From Variovorax soli NBRC 106424 (GTDB taxonomy: Bacteria; Pseudomonadota; Gammaproteobacteria; Burkholderiales; Burkholderiaceae_C): DNA of 64,000 nucleotides. The notes under the pieces were generated by a model that was not told where the DNA came from, did no database searches, and saw only the letters and a program-made list of their open reading frames with translations. Positions 40,369 through 53,161 of this stretch are shown here, piece after piece. A program made the translations under genes and the position numbers. The stretch covers positions 1 to 64,000 of the forward strand of contig NZ_BCUU01000010.1 in the NCBI RefSeq assembly GCF_001591385.1. Reading direction: 5' to 3'. The first letter of the stretch is position 1. Each line of letters begins with the position of its first letter.

Positions 40369-43300
40369 ATGAACTTCCCTGCCTTTCGACTCGCTCTCGC
40401 GACCCTGGCGGCGCTTTCACTGCATTCGCGGGCGGCCGCTGAAGACATCGACCTGTATTCGGCCAACGCAAGCGGCGCGGCGCCCAATGTGCTGTTCTAT
40501 CTCGACAACAGCTCGAACTGGTCGAACAACAGCCAGGCCTGGGCGTATGCCGACGTTCGCGCGAAATGCGGCAGCTACAGCGCCTCGGCGAAGGCGACCT
40601 GCGAACGGTACGTCGACCAAGTCTTCGGCAGCGAAACCAAGTTGGTGCAGGGGGACGTCGAGATTCGGGCGCTGAGGCTCGTGCTCAACGAACTCGCATG
40701 CAGTCCGCCGGCCGGCACCACCGCGCTGAACGTGAACGTCGGTCTGATGATGTTCAGTCCGAGCGGAACCGGCACTGTAGACGGCAGCAACGTGTCGGGC
40801 TACATCCGGCACGAGATCAAGCCACTGAGCACGCAGTGCGCAGACACAAACGTCCTTACGTCGCTGGTGGCCGACCTGAACGCCGCCGACACCAACTCCC
40901 CGGCTTACAAGAGCAATTCTTCGGCGTCCTACAGCTTTGCCCTCTATGAAGCCTTCAAGTACTTTGGTGGTTATTCGCGGCCGGACCTGATTGTTTCCGG
41001 CTCCGGCGCGACGGCGGGCTCGCCGACAGGTCGTACGGGGTTCGGCCCGGACCGCTACGGCAATGCAACCGATCTGGAGGATCGCAATGCCTTCACGGAC
41101 ACCACCGCCAAGGCAACCTACAAGAGTCCCATCACTGGTACGAACACCTGCGGAAAGAACTTCATCATCCTGATCGGCAATACGTGGCCGAACCAGGAAG
41201 GCGACGTCAACACGAACGCAACGCCGTATCCCACGGAAACACTGATGTCGCGGCTGACTTATGACCCCGGCTACCAGATTTATCCGGTGCCCTTGCCGAA
41301 CAGCGAGAAATCCAACGTCCGTTTTGCCGACGAGTGGGCCAGGTTTCTCTACAGCACCGACGTAAGCCCCGTCGAAGGACAGCAGAACGTCCAGACCTTC
41401 ACGATCGATGTCTACAACAAGTCGCAAGACATGAAGCAGGCGAAACTGCTTCAAACAATGGCCGCGGTTGGCCGTGGCCTTCCGCCCAGCGACTACGCCG
41501 GCGGCTACTTTTCCGTTGGGGGCGACCTACTGGCGTTGATCAACGCGCTCAAGGAGACGCTGCTCCAGATCGCTTCGGTCAACAGCGTGTTCGCTTCGGC
41601 CTCGTTGCCGGTGAGTGTGAATGCGCAGGGCACTTTCTTGAACCAGGTCTTCATGGGCGTCTTCCGGCCTGACGGCCAGGCCATGCAGCGCTGGGCCGGA
41701 AACATGAAGCAGTACCAGTTCCAAAGGACCCCCGACGGCAGCAGCCTGTACCTGGCCGATGCCAAGAAAGCGCCCGCGGTCGATTCGTCGAGCGGTTTCA
41801 TTCTCAATTGCGCTGCGAGCTTCTGGACGCATGACAGCGGCACGTACTGGCAAAGCGTGACCGGAACAAAATCGAGTTGCGACAGGGTCAACGGCACGGT
41901 GGACTACACCGGGTTGAACAAATACTCCGACCTACCCGATGGACCGCTCGTCGAACGGGGCGGGAGTGGCCAGATGCTGCGTGATCTGGGGCATGCCTCC
42001 CGCAACATCCGCACCTGCCCGGACAGCTTGTGCGCTTCCATCGTTGACTTCAACTCGACGAACGTGACGATCCCCGGCGGCCTGAGCAAGGGCACCGACA
42101 GCGAAAGCTTGGTCAATTGGGTGCGCGGCCAGAACGTCGGCGACGGAAACAACACGTTCGACACCAGCGGCAATCTGGTCACCACCACCTACTCTACAAA
42201 GGATTCGAGCACAGGCGTCGTGACAGCGGGGCCCGTCACGCGGCCGACGGTGCATGGCGAAGTGGTCCACTCGCGGCCGCTCGCGGTGAACTACGGCTCA
42301 GGCACCTCGGATGACGTGGTGGTGTTCTACGGTGCTGGCGACGGCATGTTGCACGCCGTCAACGGCAACCAAAACAGCACCGGCGCCGGCAACGAGTTGT
42401 GGGCCTTCATTGCGCCCGAACACTGGAGCAGCACCGACAGCACGGGTTCCTGGAATCTACTGGATCGGGTCCGCTCGAACTACCCGCTCATCAAATATCC
42501 CGGCGTGACGGCCACCGGCGCCGCGCCAAAGACCTATTTCTTCGACGGCTCCATCGGCGGCTACCAGGAACTGAACAATGGCGTGCTGAGCAAACTGTGG
42601 ATCTACCCGACCATGCGTCGTGGCGGACGCGCCGTCTATGCCTTCGATGCCACGAAGAAACCCGGCACTGGGACCAATCAACCGACGCTGCTGTGGAAAT
42701 TCAGCAGCACGGATAGCGCCAGCCTGGGCCAGACGTGGTCCACGCCGGTGGCCATGCGCGTGAAGATCGGCACGGCCACGCAGACTCTGGTCGCCTTCGG
42801 CGCTGGCTACGACACGTGCGAAGACGGCGCCGCCACTGCGTGCGACACGGTCACGCAAGGGCGCGGCATTTTCGTGATGGATGCGCACGACGGCAAGACG
42901 GCCACGGCCAACTACCGCTTCTTCGATCCGGGCTCGACGGCCGGCCGTTTCGTCGCCGATCTGACCGTGGTGGATGCCAATGGCGACGGCATCATTGACC
43001 TGATCTACGCGGTAGACACACGCGGCAACATCTGGCGTATCAACACCACGGACCCGAACAACGCGTACGCGAGCTACAGCAGTATCAATAGTTGGCCCAT
43101 CAACAAGATCGCGGCCGTGGGTGACTGGACCAAGGCCTCGGAACGTCGCAAGTTCATGTATGCGCCGAGCGTCGTCATGCTGGGTAAGCAAGCCACCATC
43201 CTGGTGGGCACGGGCGATCGCGAGAAACCCCTTGCAACGGACAGTTCCGCCTCGGTCAACAACCGCTTCTACGGCATTCGCGACGACATCACCAAGACCG

Positions 43301-43827
43301 GCGAAACGAGTGGCAGCACAAGCATCCCTGCCCCCACACTCGTGATCGGCTATGGAAGCAACGACGAGTTGGCCAGCGCAAACCAACTGCAGAACGCGAC
43401 CGGCAGCACCGCGTCGGTCAACCCGACGACCATGAAGAAGTACGGCTGGTACTTGAATCTGTTCACCACGACCACACCCTATGAACAGGTCGTGACCACG
43501 CCACTGACCATCGGAGGACAGACATACTTCAGCACCTTCCAGGCCAACACCGGCAACACGTGCAAGTTGGGTTCGGGACGCGCCTATACGGTGGACTTCC
43601 AGACCGGGGCGATCCAACTGAACTCGAAAAATAGGTACGCGCCGGATGACTACGCTTCCCAGGCCATTCCGCCCTCGCCTGTCGGTGGTGTGGTCTCCAT
43701 CGACGGACAGAACGTTCCGTTCTGCATCGGTTGTGCGGGTCCGACCGTCTTGTCCCCGAAGAGGATCACTCCCAACGTCGATCCTCGTCGCAAGCCGGTC
43801 TATCGCTACCAGAAGATCGACAGCTAA
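40369..43827 (+). CDS. pilY1: PilY1-type pilus tip adhesin
   Basis: A 1152-residue secreted protein. Signal peptide about 1-24 (ends RAAA). The N-terminal von Willebrand-like region carries a degenerate MIDAS, VLFYLDNSSNWS (D46, S48, but Asn at 50). The C-terminal half is a beta-propeller with GDGMLHAVNG and GRAVYAFDA repeats. It also has a calcium-binding loop, DANGDGIID (869-877), in the position of the PilY1 calcium site. PilY1 controls pilus extension and attachment. It is convergent with the XRE regulator at 43960. Confidence 0.93.
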   Translation: MNFPAFRLALATLAALSLHSRAAAEDIDLYSANASGAAPNVLFYLDNSSNWSNNSQAWAYADVRAKCGSYSASAKATCERYVDQVFGSETKLVQGDVEIRALRLVLNELACSPPAGTTALNVNVGLMMFSPSGTGTVDGSNVSGYIRHEIKPLSTQCADTNVLTSLVADLNAADTNSPAYKSNSSASYSFALYEAFKYFGGYSRPDLIVSGSGATAGSPTGRTGFGPDRYGNATDLEDRNAFTDTTAKATYKSPITGTNTCGKNFIILIGNTWPNQEGDVNTNATPYPTETLMSRLTYDPGYQIYPVPLPNSEKSNVRFADEWARFLYSTDVSPVEGQQNVQTFTIDVYNKSQDMKQAKLLQTMAAVGRGLPPSDYAGGYFSVGGDLLALINALKETLLQIASVNSVFASASLPVSVNAQGTFLNQVFMGVFRPDGQAMQRWAGNMKQYQFQRTPDGSSLYLADAKKAPAVDSSSGFILNCAASFWTHDSGTYWQSVTGTKSSCDRVNGTVDYTGLNKYSDLPDGPLVERGGSGQMLRDLGHASRNIRTCPDSLCASIVDFNSTNVTIPGGLSKGTDSESLVNWVRGQNVGDGNNTFDTSGNLVTTTYSTKDSSTGVVTAGPVTRPTVHGEVVHSRPLAVNYGSGTSDDVVVFYGAGDGMLHAVNGNQNSTGAGNELWAFIAPEHWSSTDSTGSWNLLDRVRSNYPLIKYPGVTATGAAPKTYFFDGSIGGYQELNNGVLSKLWIYPTMRRGGRAVYAFDATKKPGTGTNQPTLLWKFSSTDSASLGQTWSTPVAMRVKIGTATQTLVAFGAGYDTCEDGAATACDTVTQGRGIFVMDAHDGKTATANYRFFDPGSTAGRFVADLTVVDANGDGIIDLIYAVDTRGNIWRINTTDPNNAYASYSSINSWPINKIAAVGDWTKASERRKFMYAPSVVMLGKQATILVGTGDREKPLATDSSASVNNRFYGIRDDITKTGETSGSTSIPAPTLVIGYGSNDELASANQLQNATGSTASVNPTTMKKYGWYLNLFTTTTPYEQVVTTPLTIGGQTYFSTFQANTGNTCKLGSGRAYTVDFQTGAIQLNSKNRYAPDDYASQAIPPSPVGGVVSIDGQNVPFCIGCAGPTVLSPKRITPNVDPRRKPVYRYQKIDS

Positions 43828-43959
43828 CGATTCGGAATCCGCTCTGCCCAGAACGAGCGTATGCTGCTGCGCGCCGAGCTTGCCCAGATCACCGCGGCGC
43901 ATCGGGGAATTCACGCCGCACGCGAACATCCGGCTGCTCGCCAGCGTCAGCTTCCGGCT

Positions 43960-46122
<2,163 letters not shown>

Positions 46123-46156
46123 GTCCCACATCCGATTGCCACAGGAGCCCTCTTCC

Positions 46157-47611
46157 ATGCGCATCTTCAGTGCCTCCCTCGCCACCGAAACCAACACCTT
46201 CGGTCCCATGCCCACGGGCCTGGCCTCGTTCCGCGAACGCGGCTACTTCCCGGCGGGCCAGCATCCGGACAACCTGACGCTGTTCTCCGGCCCGCTGTGG
46301 GCGGCGCGCCTGCGCGGCAAGGACCAGGGCTGGACGCTCATCGAAGGCATGGTGGCCGCGGCCCAGCCCAGCGGCATCACCACGCGCCACGCCTACGAGT
46401 CGCTGCGCGAAGAACTGCTGGCCGACCTGAAGGCCGCCCTGCCGGTGGACGTGGTGCTGCTGGGTCTGCACGGCGCCATGGTGGCAGACGGCTACGACGA
46501 CTGCGAGGGCGACCTGCTGCAGCGCGTGCGCGCCATCGTCGGCCCGGACACCGTCGTGGGCGCCGAACTCGATCCGCACTGCCACGTCACGCCCGAGATG
46601 GTGGACAACGCCAACCTGCTCATCACCTTCAAGGAATACCCGCACACCGACGTGCTCGAACGCGGTCTGGAGCTGGTCGACCTGTGCGTGGCCGCCGCGC
46701 AGAAGAAGATCCGCCCCGTGGCCGCCGTCGTGGACACCGGCATCATCGTCACCGTCCATACCTCGCGCGATCCGGCACGCAGCTTCGTGGCGCGCATGCA
46801 GTCGCTCGAGGGCAAGGAGGGCGTGCTCTCCATCTCCCTGGCGCACGGCTTCAGCTGGGGCGACGTGCCCGGCATGGGCACCAAGATGCTGGTCTACACC
46901 GACGGCAACGCGCAGCAGGCACAGGCCCTCGCGCGCCAGCTGGCCGACGAAGTCATCGCCATGCGCGATGCGCTCACGGTGCACTACCCCGACATCGACA
47001 CCGCGCTCGATGAAGCGCTGGCTTTCCGGGGCGGCCCGGTGGTGATGGCCGACGGCGCCGACAACCCCGGCGGTGGCGCCGCCAGCGATTCCACCTTCGT
47101 GCTGCAGCGCATGCTCGAGCGCGGCATCGGCAACGCCGCCCTCGGCCCGCTGTGGGACCCCATCGCCGTTCGCATCGCCTTCGAGGCCGGCGAAGGCGCC
47201 AAGCTGCAGATCCGCATCGGCGGCAAGATCAGCCCGCTGTCGGGCCAGCCGCTGGACCTGGACTGCACCGTCAAGGCGCTCAAGCGCGACCTGGTGATGA
47301 CCGGCCTGGCCGGCACGCCCGTGCCCATGGGCGACTGCGCGCTGGTCGAGGCCGGCGGCATCGAGATCGTGCTCATCACCCTGCGCAACCAGGCCATGGG
47401 CACCGACCTGTTCACGCAGCTGGGCTGCGACCTGGCCGCCAAGCGGCTGATCGTGGTGAAGTCCTCGCAGCACTTCTACGCCTCCTTCTCGCAGGTGGGC
47501 AAGCACGTGATCTACGTGGCCGCGCCCGGCGCCGTGACGCTGGACCTGAGCACCTTGCCCTACCGGAAGATCCAGCGCCCCAAGTGGCCCATGGACGCGC
47601 TGCCCGCCTGA
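46157..47611 (+). CDS. M81 family metallopeptidase (MlrC/microcystinase C-like)
   Basis: A 484-residue protein of the M81 family, whose reference member MlrC hydrolyses linearised microcystin peptides. The N-terminus IFSASLATETNTFGPMPT is typical. Candidate zinc ligands are Asp139 and His141 in AELDPHCHVT and His163 in KEYPHTD, with the D-x-H and 22-residue spacing of the family. The C-terminal domain contains VKSSQHFYASFSQ. No signal peptide, so cytosolic. In this operon it probably cleaves imported peptides holding D- or unusual residues; the substrate is inferred. The start at 46157 is chosen over one 7 codons upstream. Confidence 0.88.
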   Translation: MRIFSASLATETNTFGPMPTGLASFRERGYFPAGQHPDNLTLFSGPLWAARLRGKDQGWTLIEGMVAAAQPSGITTRHAYESLREELLADLKAALPVDVVLLGLHGAMVADGYDDCEGDLLQRVRAIVGPDTVVGAELDPHCHVTPEMVDNANLLITFKEYPHTDVLERGLELVDLCVAAAQKKIRPVAAVVDTGIIVTVHTSRDPARSFVARMQSLEGKEGVLSISLAHGFSWGDVPGMGTKMLVYTDGNAQQAQALARQLADEVIAMRDALTVHYPDIDTALDEALAFRGGPVVMADGADNPGGGAASDSTFVLQRMLERGIGNAALGPLWDPIAVRIAFEAGEGAKLQIRIGGKISPLSGQPLDLDCTVKALKRDLVMTGLAGTPVPMGDCALVEAGGIEIVLITLRNQAMGTDLFTQLGCDLAAKRLIVVKSSQHFYASFSQVGKHVIYVAAPGAVTLDLSTLPYRKIQRPKWPMDALPA

Positions 47612-47657
47612 CCTCCCTTCCTTTCTCCTTCCTCTTCGACCCACCGGAGTTCCGACG

Positions 47658-49244
47658 ATGAAACGACGCACGCTCGCCGCCCTGGCCGCCTTCGGCGCCC
47701 TGACCCTGGGAGGCATCGGCTTCCCGGCCCAGGCCCAGACACCGCCCAAGACGCTGCGCATGGTGGCGCATGCCGACCTGAAGATCCTCGACCCGACCTT
47801 CACCACGGCCTACATCTCGCGCAACTTCGGCTACATGGTCTACGACACGCTGTTCTCGCAGGATGCGAGCGGCAAGCCGCAGCCGCAGATGGTGGAGAAG
47901 TTCACCCAGTCGCCCGATGGCAAGCAGTGGAGCTTCACGCTGCGCCCGGGCCTGAAGTTCTCCGACGGCACGCCCGTCACCTCGGCCGACGCCATCGCCT
48001 CGCTGCTGCGCTGGACCGGGCGCGACAGCCTGGGCCGCGCCCTGGCGGCCAACGGCGCCGACTGGAAGGCGGTGGACGCGCGCACCTTCACGCTGACGCT
48101 GGCGCAACCCTTCGGCATGGTGCTGGAGGCCCTCGCCAAGCCCTCGGGCTACCCCGCCTTCATCCTGCCCGAGCGGCTGGCCAAGCTGCCCACCACGGCC
48201 CCCATGACCGAGGTGCTGGGCTCCGGCCCCTACGTCTTCAAGCGCGACGAATGGGTGCCGGGCAACAAGGCCGTGTTCGTGCGCAATGCCCAGTACGTGC
48301 CGCGCACCGAGCCGGTGAATGGCCTTTCGGGCAGCAAGAAGAGCAACTTCGAGCGCGTCGAATGGCTCTACCTGCCCGATGCCAACAGCGCCGTGGCCGC
48401 CCTGCAGCGCGGCGAGGTCGACCTGCTCGAACAGCTGCCGCCCGACTACATCGCACCGCTGCGCGCCGACAGCAACGTGAAGGTGGGCAGCTCCGGCGCC
48501 TACGAGGCCTTCCTGGTGCTCAACCACCTGCACGCGCCCTTCGACAACATCAAGGCGCGCCAGGCCTTCCAGATGGCCGTGAACCAGGAGCGCTTCGTCG
48601 CCGCCATGGGCTACCCGGCCGACATGCGCAAGTCCTACTGCCACACCTTCTTCATCTGCGGCAGCCCCAACGACACCGGCGCGGGTTCGCAGCCCTGGGC
48701 CAAGGCCGACGTGGCCAAGGCCAAGGCGCTGCTGGCCGAGTCGGGCTACAAGGGCGAGAAGGTGGTTCTGCTGGTGCCCACCGACATCACCTACCTCAAC
48801 GCGCTCGCGCTCATGGCCGCCCAGACGCTCAAGAGCATCGGCGTGAACGTGGACATGCAGTCCATGGACTGGGCCTCCATCGGCGCGCGCCGCGCCAAGC
48901 GCGACGCACCGGCGGCCGGCGGCTGGAACGTGTACGTGACGGTGGCCGGCGAGTTCGATGCCAACTCGCCCATCACCAACGCCTACCTCAGCCCCGCGTG
49001 CGGCAACTCGCTGCCCGGCTGGCCGTGCGACAAGGAACTGGACGCGCTGCGTGCCGCCTGGCTGCAGTCCAGCGATGCCGCCACGCGCAAGCAGCGCCTG
49101 GACGCCTTCCAGACGCGCGCCTTCGAGGCCGTGCCCTACATCAACGCCGGCCAGTATTCGGCCGCCTTCGCCGCGCGCAGCAGCCTGAAGGGCGTGGACA
49201 AGCTCTGGGGCGGCATGCCCGTCGTCTGGGCGCTGGATAAGTAA
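47658..49244 (+). CDS. Peptide ABC transporter substrate-binding protein (SBP family 5)
   Basis: A 528-residue periplasmic extracellular solute-binding protein of family 5 (DppA/OppA type). The signal peptide of about 26 residues ends FPAQAQ. The mature chain includes LKILDPTFTTAYISRNFGYM, SPDGKQWSFTLRPGLKFSDG and GSGPYVFKRDEW, all typical of the family. It captures peptides or peptide-like compounds for the permeases that follow 24 bp downstream. The single Cys pair regions (YCHTFFICG, ACGNSLPGWPCD) suggest two disulfides. Confidence 0.93.
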   Translation: MKRRTLAALAAFGALTLGGIGFPAQAQTPPKTLRMVAHADLKILDPTFTTAYISRNFGYMVYDTLFSQDASGKPQPQMVEKFTQSPDGKQWSFTLRPGLKFSDGTPVTSADAIASLLRWTGRDSLGRALAANGADWKAVDARTFTLTLAQPFGMVLEALAKPSGYPAFILPERLAKLPTTAPMTEVLGSGPYVFKRDEWVPGNKAVFVRNAQYVPRTEPVNGLSGSKKSNFERVEWLYLPDANSAVAALQRGEVDLLEQLPPDYIAPLRADSNVKVGSSGAYEAFLVLNHLHAPFDNIKARQAFQMAVNQERFVAAMGYPADMRKSYCHTFFICGSPNDTGAGSQPWAKADVAKAKALLAESGYKGEKVVLLVPTDITYLNALALMAAQTLKSIGVNVDMQSMDWASIGARRAKRDAPAAGGWNVYVTVAGEFDANSPITNAYLSPACGNSLPGWPCDKELDALRAAWLQSSDAATRKQRLDAFQTRAFEAVPYINAGQYSAAFAARSSLKGVDKLWGGMPVVWALDK

Positions 49245-49268
49245 GGCAACGCGCCCGCGACTCGCACC

Positions 49269-50204
49269 ATGAGCTACGTCCTGCGCCGCCTTGTCGCCAC
49301 GCTGCCGGTCATGGCGGTGGTGGCGGTCGTGGTCTTCCTGCTGATTCACCTCTCGCCGGGCGACCCGGCGGCGCTCATCGCCGGCGACCTGGCCACCGAG
49401 GACGACATCCGCCGCCTGCGCGAAGCGCTGGGGCTGAACCTGCCGATCTGGCAGCAGTTCCTGATCTGGCTGGGCAAGCTGGCCACGGGCGACCTGGGCA
49501 CCTCCATCTTCACCCAGGTGCCGGTGACCACGCTGCTCGGGCAGCGCCTGGAGCCCACGCTGGCCATTGCGCTCCTGACCATGCTGCTCACCATCCTGGT
49601 GGCCGTGCCGCTGGGCACGCTGGCCGCGTACCGCGCCGGCAGCTGGATCGACCGGCTGGTGATGGTGTTCGCCGTGCTCGCCTTCTCGGTGCCGGCCTTC
49701 CTGGTGGGCTACCTGCTGGTCTATGCCTTTGCCATCCAGCTGCCGTGGTTCCCGGTGCAGGGCTACGTCAGCATCAGCGAGGGCCTGGGCCCCTGGCTGC
49801 GCAGTGTCGCCCTGCCCTGCATCAACCTCGCGCTGGTCTACATCGCCCTGGTCACGCGGATGACGCGCGCCACCGTGATGGAAGTGCTGCACGAGGACTA
49901 CATCCGCACCGCCCGCGCCAAAGGCCTGGGCGTGCTGCCGGTGCTGGGGCACGCGCTGCGCAATGCGGCCGTGCCCATCGCCACCACGGTGGGCGTGGGC
50001 ATCGCGCTGCTGATCGGCGGCGTGGTCGTCACCGAGACCGTGTTCGCCATTCCCGGCGTGGGCCGGCTGGTGGTCGACTCGGTGCAGCGCCACGACTATC
50101 CGGTGATCCAGAGCGTGCTGCTGCTGTCGGCCGGCGTGTATGTCCTGATCAACCTGCTGATCGACCTCAGCTACCGCCTGTTCGATCCGCGAATCAGGTA
50201 CTGA
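49269..50204 (+). CDS. Peptide ABC transporter permease (DppB-like)
   Basis: A 311-residue inner-membrane permease with six predicted helices. It starts MSYVLRRLVATLPVMAVVAVVVFLL and has the conserved EAA loop VLHEDYIRTARAKGLG, which contacts the ATPases. The end (YPVIQSVLLLSAGVYVLINLLIDLSYRLFDPRIRY) is the DppB type. It is directly followed by the DppC-like gene with no gap. Confidence 0.94.
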   Translation: MSYVLRRLVATLPVMAVVAVVVFLLIHLSPGDPAALIAGDLATEDDIRRLREALGLNLPIWQQFLIWLGKLATGDLGTSIFTQVPVTTLLGQRLEPTLAIALLTMLLTILVAVPLGTLAAYRAGSWIDRLVMVFAVLAFSVPAFLVGYLLVYAFAIQLPWFPVQGYVSISEGLGPWLRSVALPCINLALVYIALVTRMTRATVMEVLHEDYIRTARAKGLGVLPVLGHALRNAAVPIATTVGVGIALLIGGVVVTETVFAIPGVGRLVVDSVQRHDYPVIQSVLLLSAGVYVLINLLIDLSYRLFDPRIRY

Positions 50205-51110
50205 ATGGGCCGCGACATGTCTTCCCTTCCCCTGGACAACCACAGCGCCGCCGCGCCGGCCGACGAGGTGCCCTTCGTGCCGCCGCGCTGGCGCTGGGCG
50301 CGCAAGCACCCCACGCTGATCCTCGGCGCGCTGCTGCTGATCGTCGTGGCCGCCGTTGCGCTGGCCGCGCCCTGGATCGCCACGCACGATCCGCAGGACA
50401 TCGACCCGCTCACCCGCATGCAGCCGCCCTCGTCCGAGCACTGGTTCGGCACCGACGCGCTGGGGCGCGACGTGTTCAGCCGCGCCGTCTGGGGCGGGCG
50501 CGTCTCGCTGGTGGTGGGCATCAGCGTGGCCGTGGTGTCCACGCTGCTGGGCGTGGTGCTGGGCCTGGCGGCGGGCTTCGTGCGCCGCGTGGACGGCTTC
50601 GTCATGCGCATCATGGACGGCCTGATGGCCATCCCCGGCATCCTGCTGGCCATTGCGCTGATGGCCGTGACGCGCGCCAGCCTCACCACCGTGGTGGTCG
50701 CCATCATCGTGCCCGAGGTGCCGCGCGTGGTGCGCCTGGTGCGCTCGCTCGCCCTCACCCTGCGCGAGCAGCTCTTCGTCGAGGCGGCCCATGCGGTGGG
50801 CACGCGCCTGCCGGTGATATTGCTGCGCCACGTGCTGCCCAACATGGTGGCGCCGCTGGTGGTGCAGGCCACCTTCATCGCCGCCTCGGCGGTGCTGTAC
50901 GAAGCGGCGCTGTCCTTCCTGGGCGTAGGGGTGCCGCCCGTCACGCCCAGCTGGGGAAACATGATGGCCGAGGGCCGCAACTTCGTGGCCGTGGCCTTCC
51001 ACATCATTCTCTATCCCGGCCTGCTGCTGGCCGCCACGGTGCTGGCCATCAACCTGCTGGGCGACGGCCTGCGCGATGCGCTCGACCCGCGACTGGCGCG
51101 GCAACTCTGA
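50205..51110 (+). CDS. Peptide ABC transporter permease (DppC-like)
   Basis: A 301-residue permease. An N-terminal cytosolic tail precedes helix one (TLILGALLLIVVAAVALAAPWI). The family signature HWFGTDALGRDVFSRAVWGGRVSL and the EAA loop (LFVEAAHAVGTRLPVILLRHVLPN) are present. The ATG at 50205 immediately follows the stop of the DppB-like gene; an ATG at residue 5 is a possible alternative. It forms the pore with the DppB-like subunit. Confidence 0.93.
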   Translation: MGRDMSSLPLDNHSAAAPADEVPFVPPRWRWARKHPTLILGALLLIVVAAVALAAPWIATHDPQDIDPLTRMQPPSSEHWFGTDALGRDVFSRAVWGGRVSLVVGISVAVVSTLLGVVLGLAAGFVRRVDGFVMRIMDGLMAIPGILLAIALMAVTRASLTTVVVAIIVPEVPRVVRLVRSLALTLREQLFVEAAHAVGTRLPVILLRHVLPNMVAPLVVQATFIAASAVLYEAALSFLGVGVPPVTPSWGNMMAEGRNFVAVAFHIILYPGLLLAATVLAINLLGDGLRDALDPRLARQL

Positions 51111-51113
51111 AAA

Positions 51114-52144
<1,031 letters not shown>

Positions 52145-52148
<4 letters not shown>

Positions 52149-53128
52149 CGCCCGACCACACCCTCTTGCGCGTCGAAGACCTGCGCAAGCACTACGTCGC
52201 ACCGCGCCGCTGGCTCGCCAGGCCGCAGCCGGCGGTGCAGGCGGTGGACGGCGTGTCCTTCACCGTGGCCCGCGGCGAGACGCTCTCGCTCGTGGGCGAA
52301 TCGGGCTGCGGCAAGACCACCACCGCCAAGTCGGTCATGCGGCTGATCGAGCCCACGGCCGGCACCGTGCAGCTGGACGGCGAAGACCTGCTCAAGCTCA
52401 GCCCGGGCCAGATGCGCGAGCGCCGGCGCGACGTGCAGATCATCTTCCAGGACCCGTATGCCTCGCTCAGCCCGCGCCTGACAGCCGGCGAGATCGTGGC
52501 CGAGCCGCTGCGCAACTTCGGCAGGCAGACGGCGGCCGAGCGGCGCGAGCGCGTGCAGTGGCTGTTCGCCAAGGTGGGCCTGCGGCCCGAGGCCATCGAC
52601 AAGTACCCCCACGAATTCTCCGGCGGCCAGCGCCAGCGGCTGGGCATTGCGCGCGCACTCGCGGTGCAGCCCAAGCTCATCGTCTGCGACGAGCCGGTGT
52701 CGGCGCTCGACGTGTCGGTGCAGGCACAGGTGGTCAACCTGCTGATGGACCTGCAGGCCGAGTTCGGCATCGCCTACCTGTTCGTGGCGCACGACCTCTC
52801 GGTGGTGCGGCACATCAGCCACCGCGTGGCCGTGATGTACCTGGGCCGCATCGTCGAACTGGCCGACCGCGACACGCTCTTCAACGCGCCGCGCCACCCC
52901 TACACGCAGATCCTGCTGTCGGCGGTGCCGGTGCCCAACCCGCGTACGCCGGCGCAGCGCATGCTGCTGCAGGGCGATCCGCCCAGCCCGGCCAACCCGC
53001 CCTCGGGCTGCCGCTTCCACACGCGCTGCCCGCTGGCGCAGCCCGTGTGCAAGGAGCGCGCGCCCGAATTGTCCCCGCGCGAAACCACCGGACCCGGCGA
53101 ACACCGCGTGGCCTGCCATTTCCGCTGA
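52145..53128 (+). CDS. Peptide ABC transporter ATPase (DppF-like)
   Basis: A 327-residue ATPase with Walker [11 protein letters not shown], signature FSGGQRQR, Walker [13 protein letters not shown] and [10 protein letters not shown] for the switch region. The C-terminal oligopeptide domain ends [16 protein letters not shown]. It overlaps the DppD-like gene by 4 bp (ATGA). It completes the five-gene importer. Confidence 0.95.
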
Positions 53129-53161
53129 AGACCTGGCGGCCCACTCACCCCTGGAGACCTC

